Below, in pieces: positions 33,363-40,715 of a DNA stretch of 64,000 bases; positions within the stretch are counted from its first letter, which is position 1, and the number at the start of each line of letters is the position of its first letter. The stretch spans positions 2,542,001-2,606,000 of the forward strand of contig NZ_CP047226.1 in the NCBI RefSeq assembly GCF_009867135.1. The letters run 5' to 3'. This DNA is from Moraxella osloensis. Lineage in GTDB: Bacteria; Pseudomonadota; Gammaproteobacteria; Pseudomonadales; Moraxellaceae. The notes under the pieces are model-generated. The model saw nothing but the letters and a program-made list of their open reading frames with translations. It was not told the DNA's origin and ran no database searches. The position numbers and the translations under genes are program-made.

Positions 33363-35459
33363 CTAATTTAATGCCTGCGGGTTAATCTCAATAAATCGGC
33401 TGTTATCCTGTGTAGTCACTCGAATATAACCTTTATCAGTTAACAAACTTATGGCAAGTTCAAATTCAGCTTTACGCCTTAAGGCTCTTACACTTACCTT
33501 GCTTTGGGCTTCTGCATAACTTAACCGCTTAACACCCTTTGTCTTACACTGTTTAACTAGCCAATCTATTAACTTTTGGCTGTCGCTTTTTTCATGGGCT
33601 TTAATATCTAAATAACGTAACCTTTCGGCTGTTGAATACTCTACTAACTTAAAGGCTCTTTGTAGATCATTCACTTCTACCGCTTGGCGATTATCAAAAA
33701 AAGCCATTAATGAGGCTATGCGGGTGGCATTTTCAGCCGTACGGCTAGCAAAAGCCTTTAAATATTCAAGGGCTCGCCCTTTAGCTTGGCGGTGTTCTAT
33801 TGATTGTTGGTAATCTGCTAAAGCCTGCCTTGCCCCATCACCAAAAGGCATATTTACCCTTATTGGCTTGCCAGCTTCATCTAAGGGCTGTTGCTGGTTT
33901 GGTGGTGGCTCTAAAAGTATATCGCACCTTGTCCAATAGGCTAACAATCTTGGATCATCATAGGGGCTTTGGCTCATGCGCTCGGCTGTATTCCACACCC
34001 TTTGTCCTTGTAAGCTATCGGGGCAAGCTATCAAGCTACGGGCTAAAAATCCTTGTCCATTCATCACGGGGTCAGTTAATGCGGGTTCAAGTATTACCCG
34101 TTGCCCCATGATATCTAGTGTTAATCTAGCGTCATAGGCGTTTGTTTGTGGTACTGCAGCTTTACCCCGTTGTGATCGTAAACGGCTAGCCTCTCCATCA
34201 CTCCATAACTTTGTAAGGCTTGATAGGGCATTGCCTGCGGTGTCGCTTTTCATAGTATGCCCGTTAAAAAACTGCCCCGCCTCGTCAGTTGTCCATGATA
34301 GGTTAGCTAATTCATCTATGATAAATTTATCTAAAACCGCTTCAATCGTTGCGTCAGTAACTAGGATTGTATTGTTTTTAGGCTTTGGGGTGTCTTTGAT
34401 ATATTCGGCTTTCTCTTTACCCTTAAGGCTATCTAGATCCGCTTGCCATTCTCTAAGTAAAGTTAAAAATACTTGATAGGCGTTTTTATCCCATTGCTTA
34501 ATGCTGTAGTGTGATAGCTTGCTGGCAAAAGTTTTACCGCTCCCGCTTTCGCCCTCTGTGACTAGGTAAAGGCTAGCGGGTATGTGGCTATGTCCAAAAG
34601 GTGCATTAATATAGCGTTGTCCTATGGTTGCCAATGCCCCTAAAATACATTGCCCCGCCATTGCTAGGGGTACTTGTGCATGGTGGGCTATGGCTTCAAT
34701 CGCTTGTCTTAAAACGCCTTGCCATGCTTCAATAGGGTAACGGGTGGCGGGCGTGTTAGTGTCCTCCAGTGGTTCGGGTTCGCCCCATTCAATGCCGTTT
34801 AACTCTATAACTTTGGTATCACTTAAAGCCAAAATATCATTGATTGAATGGGTAACAATTAAGTCCTCTAATATGTCCACTACCTTAGCAAGTTTGACGT
34901 TATCGCCCTTGAAAGTGCGTTCATATTCTAAGCCTTGCTCATAATCAGTAATAATCATTACTTGGCTTTGTTTGGCGTGGGCTTTGACTAGGTTATAAAA
35001 CTGCCCTTTATCAAGCGGGGCTATAACGGTGTAGTCCTCGCCCCGTGTTTTGGTGTAGATTGCTATAATCATGGCAATAGTTAAATCATTGATGATTAAA
35101 ACTTGCTCACCATTACCAAAAATAAACCCATCATTTTTAAAGTCATGCAATAAAAACGGCTCTGTATTGTCCAATGGAAATATGGCAAGGTTTGAGGGTT
35201 GGTAATGCTGATTGTATAAAACCGTTGCTATGCTGTTGGCGGTTTGCTTTGGCTGTCCATCTACATCAATATTGCTATTTATAAATTTTAGCTTGTCATC
35301 AGTAAGCAAAACAGATAAATTATTCAGCGTTTGTGTGTGTTTGCTGTTTTCTAGATTATCCGTTGTTGCTGTCGGATAACTTGCTAGTAGTTCTAAGAAG
35401 TCCATGCCGTCTGTAGCGGTGTGGGCTTTTTCATTTGTCATGATTGCTAAACTATTCAT
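33363..35459 (-). CDS. DUF3987 replication-type ATPase of the satellite
   Basis: 698 residues. An N-terminal half (1-230) has a Toprim-like feel, with strands such as QVLIINDLTIAMIIAIYT and QVMIITDYEQGLEYE, but catalytic residues are not certain. The DUF3987 module follows, with Walker A GESGSGKT at 303-310 and Walker B-like DEAGQFF near 403. A C-terminal winged-helix-like tail (about 625-690) contains SYAEAQSKVSVRALRRKAEFE. DUF3987 proteins are found in plasmids, satellites and ICEs and are thought to act in replication or primase-helicase loading. An AGGGGGAATA ribosome site precedes the ATG, which overlaps the stop of the 44-residue gene by one base. Confidence 0.85.
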   Translation of the reverse strand: MNSLAIMTNEKAHTATDGMDFLELLASYPTATTDNLENSKHTQTLNNLSVLLTDDKLKFINSNIDVDGQPKQTANSIATVLYNQHYQPSNLAIFPLDNTEPFLLHDFKNDGFIFGNGEQVLIINDLTIAMIIAIYTKTRGEDYTVIAPLDKGQFYNLVKAHAKQSQVMIITDYEQGLEYERTFKGDNVKLAKVVDILEDLIVTHSINDILALSDTKVIELNGIEWGEPEPLEDTNTPATRYPIEAWQGVLRQAIEAIAHHAQVPLAMAGQCILGALATIGQRYINAPFGHSHIPASLYLVTEGESGSGKTFASKLSHYSIKQWDKNAYQVFLTLLREWQADLDSLKGKEKAEYIKDTPKPKNNTILVTDATIEAVLDKFIIDELANLSWTTDEAGQFFNGHTMKSDTAGNALSSLTKLWSDGEASRLRSQRGKAAVPQTNAYDARLTLDIMGQRVILEPALTDPVMNGQGFLARSLIACPDSLQGQRVWNTAERMSQSPYDDPRLLAYWTRCDILLEPPPNQQQPLDEAGKPIRVNMPFGDGARQALADYQQSIEHRQAKGRALEYLKAFASRTAENATRIASLMAFFDNRQAVEVNDLQRAFKLVEYSTAERLRYLDIKAHEKSDSQKLIDWLVKQCKTKGVKRLSYAEAQSKVSVRALRRKAEFELAISLLTDKGYIRVTTQDNSRFIEINPQALN

Positions 35460-35593
35460 TATTCCCCCTTGCCAATGGCTTTAATTTTGCGCTGTGAGCG
35501 TTTTGTGTCGTGGCTGGTACGTTTGCACCACTTAGAGAAATAAAGGGCTTTGCGCCCCTTATTTTTGCCACTGTTGCGGGCTTGTTTATTCAT
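35459..35593 (-). CDS. 44-residue basic peptide in the satellite operon
   Basis: The short gene starts at the ATG at 35593 with AGGAAAAG just upstream, and ends in TAATG, where its stop codon shares a base with the DUF3987 start. That coupling argues that it is real. The product is strongly basic (about 15 Lys/Arg residues) with the run KRTSHDTKRSQRKIKAIGKGE at its end. A nucleic-acid or accessory role is possible. No family is recognised. Confidence 0.65.
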   Translation of the reverse strand: MNKQARNSGKNKGRKALYFSKWCKRTSHDTKRSQRKIKAIGKGE

Positions 35594-36113
35594 GCTGACT
35601 TTTCCTAAGCTGAATATTTTCACGTTTAATAACTTCTACGCCTAACGAGAGAATTTCGCTTTCTTTTCGGTCATTAAAAAATAGACAATCTGCCTTTTTT
35701 ACCTTGCCTGTCAGTAATATAGGTTGGTGTCCATCTGCCTTGTATCTTGCATGATTAACAAAATTAATGGCTGTTTGTTTATCTGTGCTGAAACAAATTC
35801 CATCATCATTAAAAGCATAACAACCCCTAAAAACGGTTAATTCATCAGGTAAGGCTAAGTATTCAGCTAAATTCTCTGGCATTGCATACTTAAGCTGTAA
35901 TGAACCTAGTTGTTCTAGTTCGCCTAAAATATTTGTAATATGTTCTATGTTTAAAGGTGTGGTGTCGCATGAAGTCCACCAATTAAAAAACATCTTTAAA
36001 AAAATATCTGCGCCATATAAATCCCATATATCTAGTAAGAAATCTAATCGGCTGTAGCTATCACATAAAAGCAATGACTTTTCTAGGCTGGTTAAAAGAT
36101 TGTTTTCAATCAT
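35586..36113 (-). CDS. ADP-ribosyltransferase-like protein of the satellite
   Basis: 175 residues. The C-terminal half carries what looks like an R-S-E ADP-ribosyltransferase signature. R96 lies in LTVFRG. The strand GICFSTDKQTAINF has S109-T110. The E-x-E pair is E151-S-E153 in NDRKESEIL. Many phages encode similar small proteins of unknown target. The N-terminal 85 residues are helical and unassigned. The gene overlaps the next upstream gene by four bases and the 44-residue gene by eight. A host- or phage-modifying role is inferred from the motif only. Confidence 0.6.
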   Translation of the reverse strand: MIENNLLTSLEKSLLLCDSYSRLDFLLDIWDLYGADIFLKMFFNWWTSCDTTPLNIEHITNILGELEQLGSLQLKYAMPENLAEYLALPDELTVFRGCYAFNDDGICFSTDKQTAINFVNHARYKADGHQPILLTGKVKKADCLFFNDRKESEILSLGVEVIKRENIQLRKSQHE

Positions 36114-36415
36114 GCGTTGCCCTCCACTTCATGGCATGGGTGTTTTTCAATCTGCCCATCTATGCAATCTAAAAAATCAATGGCTAAATGTTGAGCAATA
36201 AATAAAGCCCGCTTTGCCTGTTTGATAGCGTGTATTGGGTCATGCGTTGGGCTTAAATCGTCAATAGCCGTATCAACCAATTTCCATAGCATAAGCAAAT
36301 GTTCACGGTTCAAGGTTAAGCAATCGTAAACATCACTGTTTAAGCTATCAATTTGGCTTTGTAGTTCGGCTTGGGTGGTTGCCTGTGGGCGTGGGGTGTG
36401 GGTTTGTTTAGGCAT
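36110..36415 (-). CDS. Hypothetical satellite protein, helical
   Basis: 101 residues from the ATG at 36415, which has an almost perfect AAGGAGG site five bases upstream. An ATG 33 bp earlier is in frame but lies inside the preceding gene. A Pro/Thr/Gln-rich start is followed by helices containing LQSQIDSLNSDVYDCLTLNREHLLMLWKLVDTAIDDL. No family is recognised. Both ends overlap neighbouring genes in the same strand, as in a compact phage-type operon. Confidence 0.65.
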   Translation of the reverse strand: MPKQTHTPRPQATTQAELQSQIDSLNSDVYDCLTLNREHLLMLWKLVDTAIDDLSPTHDPIHAIKQAKRALFIAQHLAIDFLDCIDGQIEKHPCHEVEGNA

Positions 36416-36929
36416 GATAGCCTCCTTGTAGTTTAGTTGTTTTTCCACCCATCAAAAAAGGGTGGCGGGTCTCAACAAACGCTACAAGGCGTCTAGACTT
36501 ATTCACCATAAAGGCTATTGTATTAGGTCTTATCAACCCGCCATAACTGGCATTGCTACCGCTTTGAATGGGTAGCAAAGAATAGATATGACGTTGTTTT
36601 ATACCTGTGGCACTCATAGGATTTGTAGCCCCATGAATTTTAGGTATAAAAATAGCCAATGAATGACGGTTTGGCTTAACCGCTTGTAGTTTTGTTGTGC
36701 GGTTATTATCAATCACGCCCGCCACACTTTGCAAGTTATTTTTTGGGTGGGCTTGGTGATAACTGCTAATCAGTAGCAATAAACCAATCATCAAAACCGC
36801 TACTAATATGCTTTTTACCATATCAAGTAAAGGTACCTTTGTATGATTATCATTTTGCGCTGTTTTAAGCGTTTCTAGCGTGTTTGGCTGTTGGGTGGTG
36901 TCATTACACTGGTTCATAGTTTGGCTCAC
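36408..36929 (-). CDS. Hypothetical membrane-anchored satellite protein
   Basis: 173 residues. A polar N-terminus (1-35) is followed by one strong transmembrane helix at about 37-60 (VKSILVAVLMIGLLLLISSY). The C-terminal 110 residues would be periplasmic and contain several short beta-type segments. No recognised domain. It overlaps both neighbours by a few bases. It could act on phage entry or on the envelope, but no evidence shows this. Confidence 0.6.
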   Translation of the reverse strand: MSQTMNQCNDTTQQPNTLETLKTAQNDNHTKVPLLDMVKSILVAVLMIGLLLLISSYHQAHPKNNLQSVAGVIDNNRTTKLQAVKPNRHSLAIFIPKIHGATNPMSATGIKQRHIYSLLPIQSGSNASYGGLIRPNTIAFMVNKSRRLVAFVETRHPFLMGGKTTKLQGGYHA

Positions 36930-37264
36930 TGTATGCGGTTAATATTGCCGTGATATAGGCTTTTATGCTGCGGGTCTAACTGGTTTAAACGCTCGATAAC
37001 TTCGCTTTCACTCACCCCAAAATGCTTTGCTAAATCGCTGGCACTAAATACGGGTTGCCCGTTATCTGTGTAACCGCTTGGCTTTGGTATCATTCCCATT
37101 TGTTCTATCATCTTGCCCGCTTCATCTCGGTAATGTTGCGGGGCAAGGTCATAACATTTCATAAAGGCATTTATAGCCTGTTCGCTGTCCTCACCGTGTA
37201 GGCTGGCAATGCGTTCATATTCAGCTAAGGCACGTTTAAAGGCGGGGCTAGATTGTTCTTTCAT
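36926..37264 (-). CDS. Hypothetical satellite protein with C-terminal HTH-like segment
   Basis: 112 residues. The region FSASDLAKHFGVSESEVIERLNQL (about 75-98) has the spacing of a helix-turn-helix. The N-terminal half is helical and acidic. Overlaps of four bases at both ends place it inside the same operon. Function unknown, possibly regulatory. Confidence 0.6.
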   Translation of the reverse strand: MKEQSSPAFKRALAEYERIASLHGEDSEQAINAFMKCYDLAPQHYRDEAGKMIEQMGMIPKPSGYTDNGQPVFSASDLAKHFGVSESEVIERLNQLDPQHKSLYHGNINRIQ

Positions 37265-37455
37265 GCGGTGGTTTCCTGTTCAATGATTGCCTTAACCTGT
37301 TCTTGGCTATCCCATACTTCAGCAATCAAAATGTTAAATTCATTTTCCATCTGTTGACGGTTTAGGCGGTTGTCCTGCACCCAATTCGCCATAAATTCGG
37401 CTTGGTGCATAACGTCATCTAACTGGCTGGCAAGCTGTTGAAGTTTGTTTTTCAT
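37261..37455 (-). CDS. Small helical satellite protein
   Basis: 64 residues from the ATG at 37455, chosen because AAGGTGG lies about five bases upstream. A start 66 bp earlier would run back into the preceding gene. The sequence is coiled-coil-like, rich in Gln, Met and Glu (LQQLASQLDDVMHQAEFMANWVQ). Family unknown. Confidence 0.6.
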   Translation of the reverse strand: MKNKLQQLASQLDDVMHQAEFMANWVQDNRLNRQQMENEFNILIAEVWDSQEQVKAIIEQETTA

Positions 37456-37465
37456 GGCTGCCACC

Positions 37466-37687
37466 TTATCCCAATGAGTATTTAACAAACGGTTCGCCTG
37501 TGGCTGGGTCTTTGCAATCAAGGCTTACTATATCCATGCCCTTTGTGCGTAACTTCCAAATAATATCGGTGGGGCGGTTAATACCCATTTTGATAATGTC
37601 ACGCACGGTTAAAACCTCGCCCGCTAAAAGGCGGTTTTTGACTTGTTGAATTTTGGTTATGCGTTTGGGTTTGCTGGTCGCTGTCAT
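37466..37687 (-). CDS. Small winged-helix-type DNA-binding protein of the satellite
   Basis: 73 residues from the ATG at 37687, preceded by AAGGGG. The sequence KIQQVKNRLLAGEVLTVRDIIKMGINRPTDIIWKLRTKG resembles small phage winged-helix proteins in which the 'LTVRD...G.NRPTDIIWKLR' segment is the recognition unit. It sits directly after the AlpA-like gene. A role in satellite gene control is likely. Confidence 0.7.
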   Translation of the reverse strand: MTATSKPKRITKIQQVKNRLLAGEVLTVRDIIKMGINRPTDIIWKLRTKGMDIVSLDCKDPATGEPFVKYSLG

Positions 37688-37697
37688 GGTCTGCCCC

Positions 37698-37949
37698 TTA
37701 TGCTGTTGCCTGTTGCTTTTCGATAAACTCCAAAAGGTCGCTATTTTTGAAAAAATAAAACCCATTTACTGCCACTGGTTTAACAAAAGGGTTTTTGTCA
37801 CTTCTTACCCATCTACGCAATGTTTCAGCATGGCGGTTAAATAGCTTGGCTGTATCGTTAAGCGGGGTTAAGCCCTGCGGGTTGTTGGCAATATCACTAA
37901 AAGTAATATTTGTTTGATTTTCGCCTTTTGGCGTGGTGGTGTGGCTCAT
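37698..37949 (-). CDS. AlpA/excisionase-like regulator of the satellite
   Basis: 83 residues. The first gene of the operon, with AAGGAG eight bases before the ATG. A MerR/AlpA-type helix-turn-helix is suggested by LNDTAKLFNRHAETLRRWVRSDKNPF and the following PVAVNGFYFFKNSDLLEFIEK wing. Such proteins act as excisionases or as activators of integrase and operon promoters in P4-like satellites. Confidence 0.75.
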   Translation of the reverse strand: MSHTTTPKGENQTNITFSDIANNPQGLTPLNDTAKLFNRHAETLRRWVRSDKNPFVKPVAVNGFYFFKNSDLLEFIEKQQATA

Positions 37950-37994
37950 TGCCTTTACTCCTTACAAGTGGTGTTATGTTGCAAGGGTATTAAA

Positions 37995-38055
37995 TCGCTA
38001 AAAGTAGCGTTACGAAAATATCATAATGCGTTATGGTCTAACCGTTACGCTACCA
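37995..38055. promoter_or_regulatory. Control region upstream of the satellite operon
   Basis: Imperfect inverted copies of GTAGCGTTACG lie at about 38003-38013 and 38043-38053, upstream of the AlpA-like gene. They may bind a repressor or the AlpA-like protein itself. No promoter is clear. Confidence 0.4.
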
Positions 38056-38068
38056 TAAAGCATAAAAA

Positions 38069-38095
38069 AAGCCCTTATTTATTAAGGGCTTAAAG
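38069..38095 (-). terminator. Terminator of the 38111 gene
   Basis: AAGCCCTTA and TAAGGGCTT pair across a five-base loop. A T-run follows on the minus strand. Confidence 0.8.
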
Positions 38096-38110
38096 TGTTA
38101 TGCAAAAAGT

Positions 38111-38944
38111 TTATTTTACATATTTTTGACGTACTATTTTATCTAGCCATAACGCCATACTAGAGTTAATACTTGGATAATTTGTTGTTATCCATTCAGT
38201 GATAGTAAGTTGTTTAGTGTCATTTTTTAACTTTGGGTCATAATCAAGCCAAAATTCTTTTTTGATTGCTTGAATAGCTTTGATTTCATCATAATTCAAA
38301 ATGTCATCATCTAATGCCGTGTCGCTTGGCTTGTCTGCCTGTTGCTCAAGCTGGGCTTTTAGGTCTGCTATCTCTTTGACTTGGCTGTCTATGGTTGCCT
38401 GTAGCTGTTGCGCTAATTCGTCATTATTAGCTTGGGGTTGTTGATTGAATAATTTATCTAAATCGGATTTTATAAAACGTATATTTTCTATGCTAATTTT
38501 AGGTTTGATACTACCTATTTTTTTGTCAAACAAAATAGTTGATAAATTTTCATTTTTATAAATATCATGACCGATAAATTTACTCAGCCTATCAACGTCA
38601 TTTAGCTTATAAGGTTTGAAACTTAAACCTAATACGTCTAATTCATTTACTTCAAAAATTCTCTGTAGCTGAATTTTATATAAACAAAAATATCCTTCTA
38701 GTAGCAAACTGTCGTAAATTTTCTCTTGGTTATTATCATCAAGATATTCAAAATGTCCACTACCTCTGTAAGAAAAAACCCCTCTTAACTTATCTTCATC
38801 TATTAAATCTAAGATAAATTCAAATAATCTTTCATTATCTACAACTATCCTTGCATCAGAAACTTTCTTATCTATAAGATACTGCTTAAAATCATTGAAA
38901 TTTAAAAATTCTTTATGCTCATAAAAAGCCATATCTCGCACCAT
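38111..38944 (-). CDS. Hypothetical satellite protein with coiled-coil segment
   Basis: About 277 residues from the ATG at 38944; a TTG at 38968 and an ATG at 38932 are also possible, and none has a strong ribosome site. The N-terminal 170 residues are AT-rich in codon use and unrecognised, with a FEFILDLIDEDKLRGVF-type helix. A coiled coil lies at about 180-215 (LAQQLQATIDSQVKEIADLKAQLEQQ). The C-terminal 60 residues contain the pattern AIKKEFWLDYDPKLKNDTKQLTITEW. It is separated from the operon by its own terminator and is near the integrase. It may be satellite cargo. Confidence 0.6.
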   Translation of the reverse strand: MVRDMAFYEHKEFLNFNDFKQYLIDKKVSDARIVVDNERLFEFILDLIDEDKLRGVFSYRGSGHFEYLDDNNQEKIYDSLLLEGYFCLYKIQLQRIFEVNELDVLGLSFKPYKLNDVDRLSKFIGHDIYKNENLSTILFDKKIGSIKPKISIENIRFIKSDLDKLFNQQPQANNDELAQQLQATIDSQVKEIADLKAQLEQQADKPSDTALDDDILNYDEIKAIQAIKKEFWLDYDPKLKNDTKQLTITEWITTNYPSINSSMALWLDKIVRQKYVK

Positions 38945-39052
38945 ACGCACCAATAAAAGAGGGTGCAAGGCGGTGGCGGGCTTGGTGCGGTTGCCTGCCG
39001 TTCGGGTAATTACTCCTAGCCTTGCAAAACTGTTATTACATCAATTTTTTAT

Positions 39053-39156
39053 CTTTAGCAACTTTAGCAACTTTAGCAATACTTTAGCAACTGCCTGCTA
39101 ATCTCTAGCCCTTGCCCTGTCTAGGTTTGGGCTAACTTTAGCAACTTTAGCAATTT
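39053..39156. repeat. ACTTTAGCA direct repeats downstream of the integrase gene
   Basis: At least six copies of CTTTAGCA or ACTTTAGCAA lie at 39053-39089 and 39134-39156, spaced about ten bases apart in each cluster. A ten-base period places them on one face of the helix. No gene is present in this 190-bp gap. Confidence 0.7.
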
Positions 39157-39166
39157 TCTTTAGTGG

Positions 39167-40486
39167 TTATTTTTCATTTACCTGCAATTTGTCTTTGACC
39201 TTATCAAAGTAAATAACATTATCCACCTTGCCCGCTCTTAAATCGTCTAGGTAGTTCGCCCAATCGGTTAACATGGCTCTGCGCTGGTCTAACATATCCA
39301 TACGGCTATACGCTCGCCCGTAACTGTTCATCATGCGGTGTCCTAGCTGTAACTCTGTGATTAATTCATCATATCCTAAGCGTTCCATTAACATTGTCTT
39401 TGCACTGGCTCTGAACCCATGCGGGCTGTGTATGCCTTTATAGCCTTGTCCGTCATTCATGGCTGGGCTGTTAAGTACCTTATTAATTTCCTGCTTGTGG
39501 GTGTGTTTCTGCGCTTTGCGCCTACCATTATAAAAAACGTACTCATAACCGCCTGTCTTTGGTTGCATACGTTCTAAAATGGCTATTGCCTGCGGTGATA
39601 GTGGCGTTACTAGGTCGCTCATATCGTCACGGTTGCCTGCCTTCTGTGGTCTAAATTCCCATTGCTTAGTAAATAGGTTTACATCACTCCACTTCATAGC
39701 GCAAATATCACCAATGCGGGCAAACGTTAAAGCCAATAATTGCAAAATCTCTTTTTGAAATATTGGGCTATCGGCTAGGCTGTCAATGTCGTTTAATAAC
39801 TTGGCATATTCTGCGGGCGTGGTGATTGCTGGGTAATGCGTTTTTTTATGAGTTTTTAGCGTTCCTTTTAGGTCGCTTGCTGGGTTGTATTCAATAACCC
39901 CATTTGCTTTGGCTAGTTGTAAGATAGATTTTAAAACCTTTTTAACTTCTATACCTTTGGCGGGGTGTGTCTTTTGAATGTCTTTAATAAAGCTAATAAC
40001 ATGGCTAGGCTTTATATCCGTTACCTTTGTTTGTCCAAACTGGCTGGCTATTACTTTTATATTCCTACCATTATTTTCTATTGTCTTTTGAGTAAGTTTT
40101 TTTGATATTTGGTTTATTTGCCATTCATCAATAAAAAAACTTAGTGTGTTTTTGCGTTCTGCTATTTCTTTTTGCTTTTCATCTTGGCGGTGTTCGATAG
40201 GGTCAATGCCTTTACCCAATAGGGCTAGATTGTCATTGTAGGCTTGGCGGGCTTGTTCTAGGGTAAAAGCTGGGTATTGTCCTAGTGTGATTGTAGGGCG
40301 TTTACCTTTCAAAATAGGGTGGCTGTAGCGGTGTTTAAAAATTGCGGTCTTTTTGCCTGTATGCTTGCTGACTTCTACACTAAGAAATAACCCTGCATAG
40401 CCTGCTATTGAATATGGCGTTGTTTTGGTGGTTTCCTTAATCGCCTTATCTAGCTGGGTAACTGTTTTTAAACTTTGATTTGCCAT
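39167..40486 (-). CDS. int: P4-type tyrosine integrase of the satellite
   Basis: 439 residues. The N-terminal DUF4102/arm-binding domain (1-100) includes GYAGLFLSVEVS and PTITLGQYPAFTLEQAR. The core-binding domain spans about 115-205. The catalytic domain has R257 (FARIGD), H356 and R359 (HGFR), H383 (LGH) and the nucleophile Y393 (GRAYSR). It would integrate and excise the element at the terminator att sites. The gene ends about 180 bp from attR, with the gene direction away from it, which is the usual location. An AGGTTTTC ribosome site precedes the ATG. Confidence 0.92.
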   Translation of the reverse strand: MANQSLKTVTQLDKAIKETTKTTPYSIAGYAGLFLSVEVSKHTGKKTAIFKHRYSHPILKGKRPTITLGQYPAFTLEQARQAYNDNLALLGKGIDPIEHRQDEKQKEIAERKNTLSFFIDEWQINQISKKLTQKTIENNGRNIKVIASQFGQTKVTDIKPSHVISFIKDIQKTHPAKGIEVKKVLKSILQLAKANGVIEYNPASDLKGTLKTHKKTHYPAITTPAEYAKLLNDIDSLADSPIFQKEILQLLALTFARIGDICAMKWSDVNLFTKQWEFRPQKAGNRDDMSDLVTPLSPQAIAILERMQPKTGGYEYVFYNGRRKAQKHTHKQEINKVLNSPAMNDGQGYKGIHSPHGFRASAKTMLMERLGYDELITELQLGHRMMNSYGRAYSRMDMLDQRRAMLTDWANYLDDLRAGKVDNVIYFDKVKDKLQVNEK

Positions 40487-40503
40487 GATGAAAACCTAAA
40501 AAT

Positions 40504-40538
40504 ATTTAGTAGCCAATTCAATAGCCATTTAGTAGCCA
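40504..40538. repeat. ATTTAGTAGCCA repeats, right end
   Basis: Two exact copies (40504-40515 and 40527-40538) with a variant ATTCAATAGCCA between them. They mirror the two copies at the left end and probably bind the integrase arm domain. Confidence 0.6.
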
Positions 40539-40665
40539 TAACAACAAACTATTTAATGCTATTTCATACTACAATATTAAATAAAAAACCCCTGTAATGC
40601 AATGATTACAAGGGTTTACGGTTATTTGAAGTTTTATGGTGTTATGGCTTGTTTTGTTAAAAAAT

Positions 40666-40687
40666 CCTGCCGATTGGCGGGGTTTTT
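40666..40687. repeat. Right attachment repeat (attR core)
   Basis: Exact 22-bp copy of 31740-31761. On the minus strand it again makes a stem followed by a T-run, so it also serves as terminator for tolC. Confidence 0.88.
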
Positions 40688-40715
40688 CAGCTTAAAATTT
40701 TGCCAAAAAAGAGCG

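Larger units (their letters stand above)
31740..40687. mobile_element. Integrated satellite-like element, about 8.9 kb
   Basis: The element runs between exact 22-bp direct repeats that match the pstS terminator. It carries a P4-type tyrosine integrase at its right end, a DUF3987 ATPase, a tight minus-strand operon of small genes with AlpA-like and HTH regulators, and a 1.6-kb left arm of repeats without genes. No capsid, terminase or tail gene is visible. It is therefore too small for a full prophage and looks like a phage satellite or small integrative element. The flanking pstS and tolC genes are core. Confidence 0.88.

Noticed and set aside
39053-39156. CRISPR-like array from ACTTTAGCA repeats
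   Set aside because: Repeats are about ten bases, the spacers are one to two bases, and no cas genes are present.
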